DNA from: Bacteroidetes bacterium UBA4408
GTDB lineage: Bacteria; Bacteroidota; Bacteroidia; UBA4408
DNA length: 24,970 nucleotides
Direction of reading: 5' to 3'
Assembly: GCA_002389785.1 (NCBI GenBank)
Contig: DGQS01000072.1
Coordinates: forward strand, 1 to 24,970
This document shows positions 7,390 through 15,635 of the stretch, in pieces. The notes under the pieces were generated by a model, which searched no databases, had not been told where the DNA came from, and saw only the letters and a program-made list of their open reading frames with translations. The position numbers and the translations under genes are program-made. How positions within the stretch are numbered: position 1 is the first letter of the stretch; each line of letters begins with the position of its first letter.

Positions 7390-8289
7390 TTAGTCTTTAG
7401 AAAAATAATCTGCACTTTGATAAAGACCTGTTTTTTCTTTCATCAATTGCATCAACACGTCGTTAGCCAAACTACTTGCTCCAAATCGAAACCATTCATT
7501 CGAAAGCCAAGCATTGCCTAAAGTTTCGCGCAGCATAATCAGATAATGAAGGGCACTTTTAGCAGTAGATATTCCTCCGGCAGGCTTCATTCCAACCATT
7601 ATACCTGTTTGATAATAATAATCGCGAATTGCCTCGAGCATTACCAAAGTTACCGGCATGGTAGCAGCCGGAGAAATTTTTCCGGTTGATGTTTTTATAA
7701 AATCTGCACCCGCGTAAATTGCAATTTCACTAGCTTTTCGAACATTGTCGAGGGTTGATATTTCACCTGTTTCGAAAATTACTTTCAATCTGGCCTTTCC
7801 ACAAGCCTCTTTAATTGCGGCTATTTCATCGAATACGAAGTTATAATTCCCTTTTAAAAATTCACCTCGCGAAATCACCATATCTACTTCATCGGCACCA
7901 TTCTCTACTGCAAACTTTGTATCGGCAATTTTAATAGCACGAGTAGACTGCCCGCTTGGAAAAGCAGTAGCAACTGAGGCCACTTTTACACCACTGGTTT
8001 TTAGCGCTTCCTTCGCTGTTTTAACGAAAGTAGGATACACACAAACTGCTGCAACTGTGGGTAGTCCGGGATATACATCGTGCAAGTGAACAGCCTTGTA
8101 GCACATTTGTCGCACCTTGCCTTCAGTATCCTTACCTTCCAATGTGGTGAGATCGATCATGTTCAGCGCTAATTTCAACCCTTCTACTTTAGTTTCCTTT
8201 TTAATGCTTCTTGCCTGAAAACGGGAGCATCTTTCCTCAATACCCACTTGATCAACCGTAACTGTTTTATTAAAATCGGGATAGGTCAT
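7390..8289 (-). CDS. deoC: Deoxyribose-phosphate aldolase
   Basis: Cleaves 2-deoxyribose-5-phosphate to glyceraldehyde-3-phosphate and acetaldehyde, the last step of deoxynucleoside breakdown. Of 299 residues, the TIM-barrel core shows DEVDMVISRGEF at 133-144 (D136 matching the catalytic Asp), FIKTSTGK at 197-204 with the Schiff-base lysine K199, and GMKPAGGI at 233-240 with the second active-site lysine K235. An N-terminal stretch of about 30 residues makes it longer than the E. coli type, as in the longer bacterial and eukaryotic-like DERAs. A good promoter-like pair lies just upstream, making it the likely first gene of the aldehyde operon. Downstream ALDH supports acetaldehyde disposal. 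Confidence 0.95.
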   Translation of the reverse strand: MTYPDFNKTVTVDQVGIEERCSRFQARSIKKETKVEGLKLALNMIDLTTLEGKDTEGKVRQMCYKAVHLHDVYPGLPTVAAVCVYPTFVKTAKEALKTSGVKVASVATAFPSGQSTRAIKIADTKFAVENGADEVDMVISRGEFLKGNYNFVFDEIAAIKEACGKARLKVIFETGEISTLDNVRKASEIAIYAGADFIKTSTGKISPAATMPVTLVMLEAIRDYYYQTGIMVGMKPAGGISTAKSALHYLIMLRETLGNAWLSNEWFRFGASSLANDVLMQLMKEKTGLYQSADYFSKD

Positions 8290-8311
8290 ATATCTAATTT
8301 TACAGAAGTTT

Positions 8312-8341
8312 CAAAGATAAGAAATTTAGCTATTGAATAAA
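8312..8341 (-). promoter_or_regulatory. Bacteroidota-type promoter for deoC
   Basis: On the minus strand TATCTTTG (8312-8319) matches TAnnTTTG exactly. TTTA (8338-8341), one base off the -33 TTTG, precedes it with an 18-nt spacer. Initiation about 7 nt downstream of the box would leave a leader of some 15 nt before the deoC ATG. The pair lies wholly in the 62-bp gap after the ABC transporter stop, so it can separate the two transcription units. This is the best-matched promoter in the window; it has not been tested. Confidence 0.6.
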
Positions 8342-8351
8342 GGATGTTTGT

Positions 8352-10205
8352 TTACACAAAGGCCTGCATATCACTCAGCTTTTTGTAGGCTCCATTCTTA
8401 GCCAACAATTCAAGGTGTGTTCCACGTTCAATTATTTCGCCTTTGCTCATCACAATGATCTCATCGGCATGCAGAATGGTTGACAATCGATGTGCAATAA
8501 TTAAGGAGGTGCGATTCTTCATTAAGTTGCTTAAAGCATCCTGCACCAGGCGTTCAGATTCGGTATCAAGTGCCGAGGTAGCTTCGTCGAGTATTAAAAT
8601 TGGAGGGTTTTTAAGTACTGCTCTTGCAATGCTTAGTCGTTGTCTCTGGCCACCACTCAATTTACTTCCTCTATCACCAATATTGCTTTGATAGCCACCT
8701 TCAATCTGCATGATAAAGTCATGTGCATTTGCAATTTTTGCCGCTGCTATCACATCTTGTTCATTCGCATGCGCTATTCCAAATGCAATATTATTAAAAA
8801 CTGTATCGTTAAATAAAATTGACTCCTGGGTTACATTGCCCATTAATCCACGCAAATCGGTAATTTTATAATGGGTATGTGGAATTCCATCAATCAGTAC
8901 TTCACCTTCGCTCGGATCATAAAATCGTGGCAAAATATCAACCAATGTGGACTTACCTGCTCCTGATTGACCAACTAAAGCAATTGTTTTACCCTTTTCT
9001 ATTTTCAGGTTTATATTTTTTAATGCATAGCCTGTGTCGCCTCGTAAATAGGCAAATGATACATTTTTATACTCAATAGAAGTAGAAAAAGAATGTATTG
9101 ATTTTGCATCTTTTGCTTCCTGTATGGTGATATCAGCGTCTAAAATTTTAGCGATTCGTTCGGCTGAAGCAATTCCCTTTTGGATGTTGTAATAAGCATC
9201 GGTAAAAGAACGAGCCGGAGGAATAACTTGTGAGAAAATAGCAATGTAGGTGATGAATACAGAAGCATTTAATGTTGGATGATCATCTAAAACCAGCTTC
9301 CCGCCAAAGTACATCACCACTACCATTACACAGGTTCCAAGAAATTCACTCATGGGGGAACTTAAATCGGTTTTGCGGTAAATACGAATCATCAATTTAG
9401 TATATTCCTGATTGATGGAAGCAAATCTGGCACGCGAAGGTTTATCTGCATTAAAAGCTTTTATTATGCGCAAGCCGGAAATAGTTTCTTCAATAGTTGA
9501 AATAAGTTCTCCTAAGGTGTCTTTACTTTTTACTGAGGTACGTTTCAAACTTTTTCCCAAACTGGCAATTAATACACCTGCAATGGGCAATAAAATAAAA
9601 ACAAACAAAGTAAGTTGCGGACTCATTATTACCAAGGTTACCATGAAAATAATAATAGAGATAGGATCGCGAAAAACAGCCTCCAACGATTTCATGATTG
9701 ACCATTCAATTTCATGCACATCACTGGTCATGCGGCTCATAATATCGCCCTTTCTTTCTTCCGAATAATACGACAATGGAAGCTCGATGATTTTAGCATA
9801 AATTTCATTTCGAATATCACGCACTACATTGTTTCGAATGGGTGCGATAAAATAAAGTGCGAGGTAACGACATAGATTTTTTAAAAAGAACATGATTACG
9901 ACCAACATGCAAATAAACACCAGCGTGTAAACCTTTCCGCGGTTAGGGTCAACAATCATTTCAGTTAACGAATAATAAAAATTATCAATTAAGGAGCTGA
10001 TGTTGAGTTTTAATTCGGGCGCTCCTTTCGCTATTCGAGCAGTATAATCATCGTTGCTTTTCAAAAACAATAAGTCAAGAAAAGGGGCAATCATGGTAAG
10101 CGAAAACAGTGAAAAAACAACAAAGAGTATATTAAACCCGGCATTCAGAATAGCATAACCGGTGTATGGTTTTATGTAACGAAGTATGCGAAAATAGAGT
10201 TTCAA
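8352..10205 (-). CDS. ABC half-transporter, MsbA-like exporter (fused membrane and ATPase domains)
   Basis: An inner-membrane export ATPase that works as a homodimer or heterodimer; MsbA-type members flip lipid A or other amphipaths. The 617 residues carry an N-terminal membrane domain with hydrophobic stretches near 19-42, 93-120, 181-215, 286-302 and 314-330. The C-terminal ATPase has Walker A GQSGAGKST at 412-420, Q460 (Q-loop), signature LSGGQ at 516-520, Walker B ILILDE at 536-541 and the switch His H572. All ATPase motifs are intact. It starts 14 bp after purB ends, so it is probably read with purB. Such exporters are broadly similar, so lipid rather than drug or peptide substrate is an inference from general resemblance. 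Confidence 0.9.
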   Translation of the reverse strand: MKLYFRILRYIKPYTGYAILNAGFNILFVVFSLFSLTMIAPFLDLLFLKSNDDYTARIAKGAPELKLNISSLIDNFYYSLTEMIVDPNRGKVYTLVFICMLVVIMFFLKNLCRYLALYFIAPIRNNVVRDIRNEIYAKIIELPLSYYSEERKGDIMSRMTSDVHEIEWSIMKSLEAVFRDPISIIIFMVTLVIMSPQLTLFVFILLPIAGVLIASLGKSLKRTSVKSKDTLGELISTIEETISGLRIIKAFNADKPSRARFASINQEYTKLMIRIYRKTDLSSPMSEFLGTCVMVVVMYFGGKLVLDDHPTLNASVFITYIAIFSQVIPPARSFTDAYYNIQKGIASAERIAKILDADITIQEAKDAKSIHSFSTSIEYKNVSFAYLRGDTGYALKNINLKIEKGKTIALVGQSGAGKSTLVDILPRFYDPSEGEVLIDGIPHTHYKITDLRGLMGNVTQESILFNDTVFNNIAFGIAHANEQDVIAAAKIANAHDFIMQIEGGYQSNIGDRGSKLSGGQRQRLSIARAVLKNPPILILDEATSALDTESERLVQDALSNLMKNRTSLIIAHRLSTILHADEIIVMSKGEIIERGTHLELLAKNGAYKKLSDMQAFV

Positions 10206-10219
10206 AACGGGCTTGAGTA

Positions 10220-11563
10220 TTAAATTCCTGTATAATTGTGTGGGCTAATGCTTTTTAATTCTAACTTAACTGCTTCAGTAACTTTTAATGTATCAATAAA
10301 ATCAGCGAAACTTTGAGCATTCAGCTTTTGATGGGTACGTGTTAGTTCTTTTAGTGCTTCGTAAGGATTAGGATAATTTTCACGTCTTAAAATTGTTTGT
10401 ATAGCTTCTGCAACAACTGCCCAATTATCTTCTAAATCTTGCTCTATTTTGGCTTTGTTCAACACTAATTTCTCAAGTCCTTGCAACAATGATTTAAATG
10501 CAATAACGCTGTGAGCAAAAGGAACACCTACATTTCTTAATACCGTTGAATCGGTTAAATCACGTTGCAAACGCGAAATTGGAAGCTTTGCTGAAAGATG
10601 TTCATAGAGCGCATTTGCAATTCCCAAATTACCTTCAGAGTTTTCAAAGTCTATGGGATTTACTTTATGTGGCATAGCCGACGAACCAACCTCACCTTCT
10701 TTGATTTTTTGCTTAAAATAATCCAAAGAAATATAAGCCCAAATATCTCGATTGAAATCAATTAGTACAGTATTAATGCGCTTGAGTGAATCACAAGTTG
10801 CTGCAAAATAATCGTAATGTTCAATTTGCGTTGTATGCTGTGAACGCTTCAATCCAAGGCCTTTATCAACAAAACTATTTGCAAATTTTTTCCAATCAAT
10901 GGAAGGATAGGCAATGTGGTGTGCATTAAAATTTCCGGTAGCACCGCCAAATTTAGCTGCATGCGGAATCGATTTCAATAATTGAATTTGATTTTGTAAT
11001 CGCTCAACAAACACATAAAACTCTTTGCCCAAACGTGTAGGAGAAGCAGGCTGGCCATGTGTGCGTGCAAGCATCGTTACATCAGCAAAGTCGTTTGAAC
11101 AGCGGATTAATTGCTGCTCAATTTTAAGTAGCAAGGGCAAATAAATATCTGTCAACGCATCTTTAACAGATAGTGGAACAGCAGTATTGTTAATGTCTTG
11201 AGAGGTTAACCCAAAGTGAATAAATTCCTTGTATTGCACGAGGTTGAGTACTTCAAATTTTTCTTTGATAAAATACTCCACTGCTTTAACATCGTGATTG
11301 GTAATCTTCTCAATGGATTTAATTCTTTCCGCGTCGGCAAGTGAAAAATTATTCGTTATTTCCCGAAGCTGTGGAAATAGGCTTCTATTCACGTTTGATA
11401 GTTGAGGCAACGGAAGCTCGCTCAAGGAAATAAAGTATTCGATTTCCACCTTTACTCTATATTTTATAAGGGCAAATTCAGAAAAATAATGGGCTAATTC
11501 GAGGGTTTTACCCGAATATCTTCCGTCAATCGGGGAAATAGCTGTAAGCTGTGATTCGTTCAT
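10220..11563 (-). CDS. purB: Adenylosuccinate lyase
   Basis: Catalyses two fumarate-releasing steps of purine synthesis: SAICAR to AICAR, and adenylosuccinate to AMP. The 447 residues are of the E. coli-like type, beginning with AISPIDGRYSGKT at 8-20. Family landmarks are the active-site His in ARTHGQPASPT (H169) and the fumarase-superfamily signature SSAMPHKVNPIDFE at 294-307 with its flexible-loop serines. It is divergent from the DUF4286 gene, with 83 bp between start codons; on its strand a TATCTTCG (11580-11587) resembles a -7 element one base off consensus. It probably drives the ABC transporter 14 bp downstream as well. Confidence 0.96.
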   Translation of the reverse strand: MNESQLTAISPIDGRYSGKTLELAHYFSEFALIKYRVKVEIEYFISLSELPLPQLSNVNRSLFPQLREITNNFSLADAERIKSIEKITNHDVKAVEYFIKEKFEVLNLVQYKEFIHFGLTSQDINNTAVPLSVKDALTDIYLPLLLKIEQQLIRCSNDFADVTMLARTHGQPASPTRLGKEFYVFVERLQNQIQLLKSIPHAAKFGGATGNFNAHHIAYPSIDWKKFANSFVDKGLGLKRSQHTTQIEHYDYFAATCDSLKRINTVLIDFNRDIWAYISLDYFKQKIKEGEVGSSAMPHKVNPIDFENSEGNLGIANALYEHLSAKLPISRLQRDLTDSTVLRNVGVPFAHSVIAFKSLLQGLEKLVLNKAKIEQDLEDNWAVVAEAIQTILRRENYPNPYEALKELTRTHQKLNAQSFADFIDTLKVTEAVKLELKSISPHNYTGI

Positions 11564-11623
11564 TTTTTAAAACAAAGGCCGAAGATAATAAAATGAAGGC
11601 AAATGTAAACTTGAGCATTTTGT

Positions 11624-11631
11624 TACTTTTG
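11624..11631 (+). promoter_or_regulatory. Putative -7 box for the DUF4286-rsmA-dehydrogenase group
   Basis: TACTTTTG matches TAnnTTTG exactly and lies 15 nt before the chosen ATG at 11647. Initiation about 7 nt downstream leaves a very short leader. No good -33 TTTG is found at the expected distance, so the call is tentative. It supports the internal start over an upstream ATG, which would lie before the promoter. Confidence 0.4.
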
Positions 11632-11646
11632 GTAAAAAATAGACCC

Positions 11647-11946
11647 ATGATAATTTATAATGTTACTATAAACATTGAACTGGATGTACACGATGAGTGG
11701 CTCAATTGGATGCGAACCACACATGTTCCTCAGGTAATGGCGACCGGCTATTTTACTGAAAATAAAATTTGTCGTTTGTTGCATGAAGAAGAACAAGGAC
11801 TTACCTATTCTTTTCAATATACCTGTAATTCACTGGATGATTACAATAAGTATAAACACGAATGCGCTCCCGCATTGCAAGCCGATGTAAAGAATCGTTA
11901 CGACGGAAAATTTGTTGCCTTTCGCTCATTACTAGAAGTGCTTTAA
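11647..11946 (+). CDS. DUF4286 family protein
   Basis: A 99-residue protein of a small Bacteroidota family of unknown function. The characteristic opening MIIYNVTINIELDVHDEWL is followed by WMRTTHVPQVMATGYFTENK, and the chain ends near FRSLLEVL. The pattern of short beta strands and a helix looks like a ferredoxin-like alpha/beta fold, which is inference. The frame is open further upstream, to an ATG at 11551, but that extension would overlap the purB start on the other strand and would lie before the putative -7 box; the family start MIIYN argues for 11647. It ends 3 bp before rsmA, so the two are probably translated from one message, which hints at a link with ribosome assembly without proving it. 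Confidence 0.85.
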   Translation: MIIYNVTINIELDVHDEWLNWMRTTHVPQVMATGYFTENKICRLLHEEEQGLTYSFQYTCNSLDDYNKYKHECAPALQADVKNRYDGKFVAFRSLLEVL

Positions 11947-11949
11947 TAC

Positions 11950-12735
11950 ATGAGGCAAGAACCCGTAAAAGCAAAGAAAGAATTAGGTCAGCATTTTTTA
12001 AAAGAAGAACAAATTGCTGCTGATATTGTTGCTAGCTTAACTCTTCATAATGCTTATTCCAAAGTACTTGAAATTGGTCCGGGAATGGGTGTATTAACAC
12101 AATTTTTGCTTCAAAATAAATCTTACGAAACAAGCATTATTGACATTGATAAAGAATCGATAAATTACCTTCAAAACCGCTTTCCAGCATTAAAAGAAAG
12201 AATAATAGACGGTGACTTTTTACGCTTAGATTTACATCACTTTTTTAAAGAACCATTTGCTATTATTGGCAATTTCCCCTACAACATATCATCGCAAATA
12301 TTATTTAAGGTATTGGAGTATCGCCACCAAATACCTGAAGTAGTTGGGATGTTTCAAAAAGAAGTTGCAGAGCGCATTGCCTCACAACCGGGAAAAAAGA
12401 TATATGGAATTTTAAGCGTTTTTATGCAAGCTTACTACGATATATCTTATTTGTTTACTGTTCCCGAACATGTTTTTCAACCGCCTCCAAAAGTAAAATC
12501 CGGTGTAATCAGGTGTATTCGAAACGAGCGAAAACAGTTGGATTGCAACGAAGCGCTTTTTGTTACAGTGGTTAAAACAGGCTTTAATCAACGAAGAAAG
12601 ACTTTGCGAAATGCTTTGAAATCATTGGTTAAAGGAGCTAATTTTGAGCATCCGTTTTTAAGCAAAAGAGCGGAGGAACTCTCTGTTGAAAATTTTATAG
12701 AACTTACGAATAGCATCGAAAAATTATCTGCTTAA
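11950..12735 (+). CDS. rsmA: 16S rRNA dimethyladenosine transferase
   Basis: Dimethylates two adjacent adenosines (A1518 and A1519 in E. coli numbering) near the 3' end of 16S rRNA during small-subunit assembly, using S-adenosylmethionine. The 261 residues include KKELGQHFLKE at 9-19, the SAM-binding VLEIGPGMGVLTQ at 39-51, the acidic end of the next strand (IDIDKES) and the catalytic NFPY at 108-111 followed by NISSQILFK. The C-terminal helical domain has FNQRRKTLRNALK, also family-typical. It is sandwiched between the DUF4286 gene (3 bp before) and the dehydrogenase, whose ATG follows its TAA without any gap. Confidence 0.97.
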   Translation: MRQEPVKAKKELGQHFLKEEQIAADIVASLTLHNAYSKVLEIGPGMGVLTQFLLQNKSYETSIIDIDKESINYLQNRFPALKERIIDGDFLRLDLHHFFKEPFAIIGNFPYNISSQILFKVLEYRHQIPEVVGMFQKEVAERIASQPGKKIYGILSVFMQAYYDISYLFTVPEHVFQPPPKVKSGVIRCIRNERKQLDCNEALFVTVVKTGFNQRRKTLRNALKSLVKGANFEHPFLSKRAEELSVENFIELTNSIEKLSA

Positions 12736-13680
12736 ATGAAGGTATTGTTCATTGATACAACCCATCCGGTACTACCGCAATTGCTCAAAGCAAAAGGAGT
12801 TGAATGCAAAATGGTTGATTCCCTATCTAAAGAAGAAATTGAAAATTTACTTCCATCTTACGAAGGAGTCGTAATACGCAGCAGATTTAAAATCGATGCT
12901 GATTTTATTGAAAAAGGCAAACTACTTAAGTTTATAGCAAGGCCTGGTGCTGGTCTCGAAAATATTGATGTTGCATTTGCTGAAAGCAAGGGAATAAAGT
13001 GTTTTCGTTCACCGGAAGGGAATCGTGATTCAGTTGCAGAACATGCAATTGGAATGTTATTAGCCTTATTTAATAATCTGTTTAAGGCTGATGCCGAAGT
13101 AAGAGCCGGCATTTGGAACCGTACTTCAAATTGGGGTGTTGAACTAATAGGAAAAACCGTTGGAATTATTGGTTATGGTTACATGGGTGAAGCATTTGCC
13201 CAGCGTTTAAGCGGTTTTGATGTAAGGGTATTGGCGTACGATAAATACAAAAAAGAGTTTGCGCATGGAAGTAAGTATATAGTTGAATCATCCCTTGAAC
13301 ATTTATTTGAGATGTGCGATGTTGTTAGTTTGCATGTGCCTCTTACTCCTGAAACATTAAATATGGTGTCAGCCGATTTTTTTAAGCAATTCAAGAAAAA
13401 TATTTACCTCATCAATACTGCAAGAGGCGGAATAGTAAATTTATCTGATTTAGCTACTGCCATTAAAAATGGTAAAGTTCTTGGAGCTTGTTTGGATGTA
13501 TTTGAATTTGAGGAACAAAGTTTTGAGCATTCGCAAATTTCAAGTTCCGAAGGAATGCAGTATTTGATTCAAAGTAACAAGGTGCTGCTAAGTCCACATG
13601 TAGCAGGCTGGACAACGGAATCGAATGAAAAAATTGCACGTGTAATTGGTGAAAAAATTATTGCTGAATTTAACTTATAA
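12736..13680 (+). CDS. D-2-hydroxyacid dehydrogenase, phosphoglycerate dehydrogenase-like
   Basis: An NAD-dependent oxidoreductase of the D-isomer-specific 2-hydroxyacid dehydrogenase family, 314 residues. Landmarks are ARPGAGLENIDV at 68-79, the NAD-binding GIIGYGYMG at 143-151, HVPLTPET at 200-207, and the catalytic triad R230 (INTARGG), E259 (in DVFEFEE) and H287 (SPHVAGW). Between the Glu and His, about five residues more than in E. coli SerA are present, around QSFEHSQISSSEGMQ. There is no C-terminal ACT regulatory domain. Start and stop abut rsmA as TAAATG, implying translational coupling. It may be the serine-pathway SerA of this organism, but no serC or serB lies nearby, so the substrate is left open. 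Confidence 0.88.
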   Translation: MKVLFIDTTHPVLPQLLKAKGVECKMVDSLSKEEIENLLPSYEGVVIRSRFKIDADFIEKGKLLKFIARPGAGLENIDVAFAESKGIKCFRSPEGNRDSVAEHAIGMLLALFNNLFKADAEVRAGIWNRTSNWGVELIGKTVGIIGYGYMGEAFAQRLSGFDVRVLAYDKYKKEFAHGSKYIVESSLEHLFEMCDVVSLHVPLTPETLNMVSADFFKQFKKNIYLINTARGGIVNLSDLATAIKNGKVLGACLDVFEFEEQSFEHSQISSSEGMQYLIQSNKVLLSPHVAGWTTESNEKIARVIGEKIIAEFNL

Positions 13681-13708
13681 GACATCGTCTAGTTGAGCAT
13701 CATTTACC

Positions 13709-14908
13709 TTAATTACCTTTAATCTCTATCAGCTCGGTAGTTTTTATAATGTCAGAAAGCGCATCGTAAAGTCGATCTAACTCCTTTTGAGAATTAAAAA
13801 CCTGTATCGAAAAACGTATATACACCTCGTTGTTAATTTGTATTAAAGGTATCTCGATGTGGTATGTTTCGTACAAGCATCGTTGCAGTTTTTCGGGGTT
13901 TGAAGTGGTGATACGGATGCTGTATAGTTGGGCTAAAAACTCCTCCGATATTGGACAAATAGGAGTTGAACCTAACAGATCACAAAATCTTTGCGCATTG
14001 GATAAAACTAGCTCTCGGCAAATTTTTGAATACTCCTTCCAGTTATTACGTTGCATAAAGTCAATTGCAGCCGGCAGGGTTAGGTAAGCTGAAAAATCAC
14101 GAGTTCCGTTGAACTGATGAAACTGTTGAAATGTAGAACTTGAAGGCTCTGTTCCATCATATCCCCAACTCACTATCAAAGGATCGAGCATTTTTTGAAA
14201 CTCCCTTTTCACATATAAAAAAGAGCAACCTTTAGGTGCAAGCATCCATTTGTGACAAGCTCCCGTATAAAAATCAGCAGGTAGTTTTTTCAAATCAATT
14301 GCTACTTGTCCGGGAGCATGCGCGCCATCTACAAAAGTCATTACGCCTCGTTGTTTGGCTATTGCACAAATTTCTTCTACCGGAAAAACTAGGCCTGTTG
14401 CGCTGGTAATATGGCTAATAAAAACCAACTTTGTTTTAGAAGAAAATCCTTTAAAGAAATCATCAATGAATTTTTGCTTCGATTGCAAGGGTAATTCAAT
14501 TTTTTGTCGAATATATTTAGCCCCACTTTTATTGCAGTAAAATTGCCAAGTTTTATCGCAAGCACCATATTCTAAATTTGTGGTAAGAATTTCATCGTCG
14601 GGTTTTAACTCTAAATTCTTTGCAACTAAATTTACTGCATGCGAAGGATTGGGTGTAAAAATCAAGTCTTCAGCAGAACAATTTAAATATTGAGAAAGTG
14701 CATCTTTAGATTCTTGTAAATAGTTAATTCCATTGCGTGTAATAAATTGAACCGGCTCTTTTTCGAGTTCATATTGCCATTTAATATAGTTTTCAAAAAC
14801 CTGTTTAGGACAAGCTCCAAATGATCCAAAATTTAAATATGTAATTGCACTATCGATTAAAAACTCCGATTTTAAAACTGGTAATTTATTAATTCCATTT
14901 GTTCCCAT
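13709..14908 (-). CDS. Class-V PLP-dependent enzyme, isopenicillin-N-epimerase/cysteine-desulfurase-like
   Basis: A fold-type I pyridoxal-phosphate enzyme of 399 residues. YLNFGSFGACPKQV at 24-37 matches the N-terminal pattern of the CefD-like branch (the LNxGSxG loop). FVDGAHAPGQ at 192-201 carries the PLP-ring Asp D194, and YTGACHKWMLAPKG at 214-227 carries the Schiff-base lysine K220. The CefD-like branch contains epimerases, desulfurases and lyases, so the reaction cannot be named. No Suf or Isc genes are nearby, and no non-ribosomal peptide genes, so neither iron-sulfur assembly nor antibiotic synthesis is supported. It follows the GNAT gene by 36 bp on the same strand and converges on the dehydrogenase with a 28-bp gap in which I see no clear terminator. 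Confidence 0.85.
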   Translation of the reverse strand: MGTNGINKLPVLKSEFLIDSAITYLNFGSFGACPKQVFENYIKWQYELEKEPVQFITRNGINYLQESKDALSQYLNCSAEDLIFTPNPSHAVNLVAKNLELKPDDEILTTNLEYGACDKTWQFYCNKSGAKYIRQKIELPLQSKQKFIDDFFKGFSSKTKLVFISHITSATGLVFPVEEICAIAKQRGVMTFVDGAHAPGQVAIDLKKLPADFYTGACHKWMLAPKGCSFLYVKREFQKMLDPLIVSWGYDGTEPSSSTFQQFHQFNGTRDFSAYLTLPAAIDFMQRNNWKEYSKICRELVLSNAQRFCDLLGSTPICPISEEFLAQLYSIRITTSNPEKLQRCLYETYHIEIPLIQINNEVYIRFSIQVFNSQKELDRLYDALSDIIKTTELIEIKGN

Positions 14909-14944
14909 TTTGAAAAGCTTACGAATGATTTTACCCTAATTAAA

Positions 14945-15490
14945 CTAGTCAATAGTTTTGCGCTGATTGTCCCACTCCCATCTTAACAATGAATAACAAT
15001 CTGAATCTTCATTTTTTCCATTTACCGAATAATCTTCACGCATTACTCCTTCCTTCGTGAATCCAAATCGTTGTATAATTTTTAGCGAAGGCAAATTGTT
15101 TGGATCAATCAAAGCTTCAACTCTGTGCAGATTTAAGTGAGTAAATCCAAAATCCAAGGCAGCTGCAACCGCTTCTTTCATGAGGCCTTTATTTTTGAAT
15201 AATTCATTCCGCATCACATAAAAAAGTTCAGCTCGACGATGCGTCTTATTCCAGGTATGAAAGCCACATTCACCTATTGGCAAATTACTATTCTTGTGAA
15301 TTAATAAAAAAGTATAGAGCGAAATGCGATGTGTTTCCATGCCCAATTCATGCATGGATTTATAGTGCTCATAATCCTGCTTTGAACAACCCATTGTTGC
15401 ACACACTACCTCTTCTGAAGAGTCTGATATTAGCTGATGAATGAAGGTAGGAGTAATGTCTTTGAGCTGTAAATTTTTTGTATCAAGCAT
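14945..15490 (-). CDS. GNAT-family N-acetyltransferase, RimJ/RimL-like
   Basis: A 181-residue acetyl-CoA-dependent acetyltransferase. The GNAT core is visible as PIGECGFHTWNKTHRRAEL (72-90), then the acetyl-CoA pyrophosphate loop in KNKGLMKEA (100-108). The final part, VEALIDPNNLPSLKIIQRFGF at 124-144, is the typical RimJ/RimL C-terminal pattern. RimJ/RimL enzymes acetylate the N-termini of ribosomal proteins, but many relatives modify other proteins, small molecules or antibiotics, so the substrate is unknown. It precedes the class-V PLP gene by 36 bp and may share its transcript. Upstream, a minus-strand TATATTTA is one base off the -7 element. Confidence 0.88.
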   Translation of the reverse strand: MLDTKNLQLKDITPTFIHQLISDSSEEVVCATMGCSKQDYEHYKSMHELGMETHRISLYTFLLIHKNSNLPIGECGFHTWNKTHRRAELFYVMRNELFKNKGLMKEAVAAALDFGFTHLNLHRVEALIDPNNLPSLKIIQRFGFTKEGVMREDYSVNGKNEDSDCYSLLRWEWDNQRKTID

Positions 15491-15556
15491 TGAATAAATA
15501 TAGCAGATTGTTGGTAACTGCTGAGCCTAAATTTAGCATATTTTTATTCATTCAAT

Positions 15557-15635
15557 GTTTGATTTACAAACTAAAACCTCCTAAGAAATTATATTTTCTT
15601 AAGCCTCAAATACATCAAACCCGTTTTCATTGAGG
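15557..15635. other. Cluster of nested inverted repeats, possible terminator of the T9SS-protein gene
   Basis: This lies in a 147-bp gene-free gap, just after the stop of the secreted delta-60 protein (minus strand). Three inverted pairs are visible. TAAGAAA/TTTCTTA (15582-15588, 15595-15601) has a 6-nt loop. GTTTGAT/ATCAAAC (15557-15563, 15614-15620) encloses it. CCTCAA/TTGAGG (15604-15609, 15630-15635) is an alternative. The stems are short and AT-rich, so a weak terminator or chance folding are both possible. Confidence 0.35.

Noticed and set aside
9412..9768. Plus-strand open frame of 118 codons
   Set aside because: Lies wholly antisense to the ABC transporter membrane domain and shows no family pattern.
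11551..11646. Upstream in-frame ATG extending the DUF4286 protein by 32 residues
   Set aside because: It would overlap the purB start, precede the putative -7 box, and add residues before the family-typical MIIYN opening.
13681..13708. Bidirectional terminator between convergent genes
   Set aside because: The 28-bp gap has no inverted repeat that I can see.
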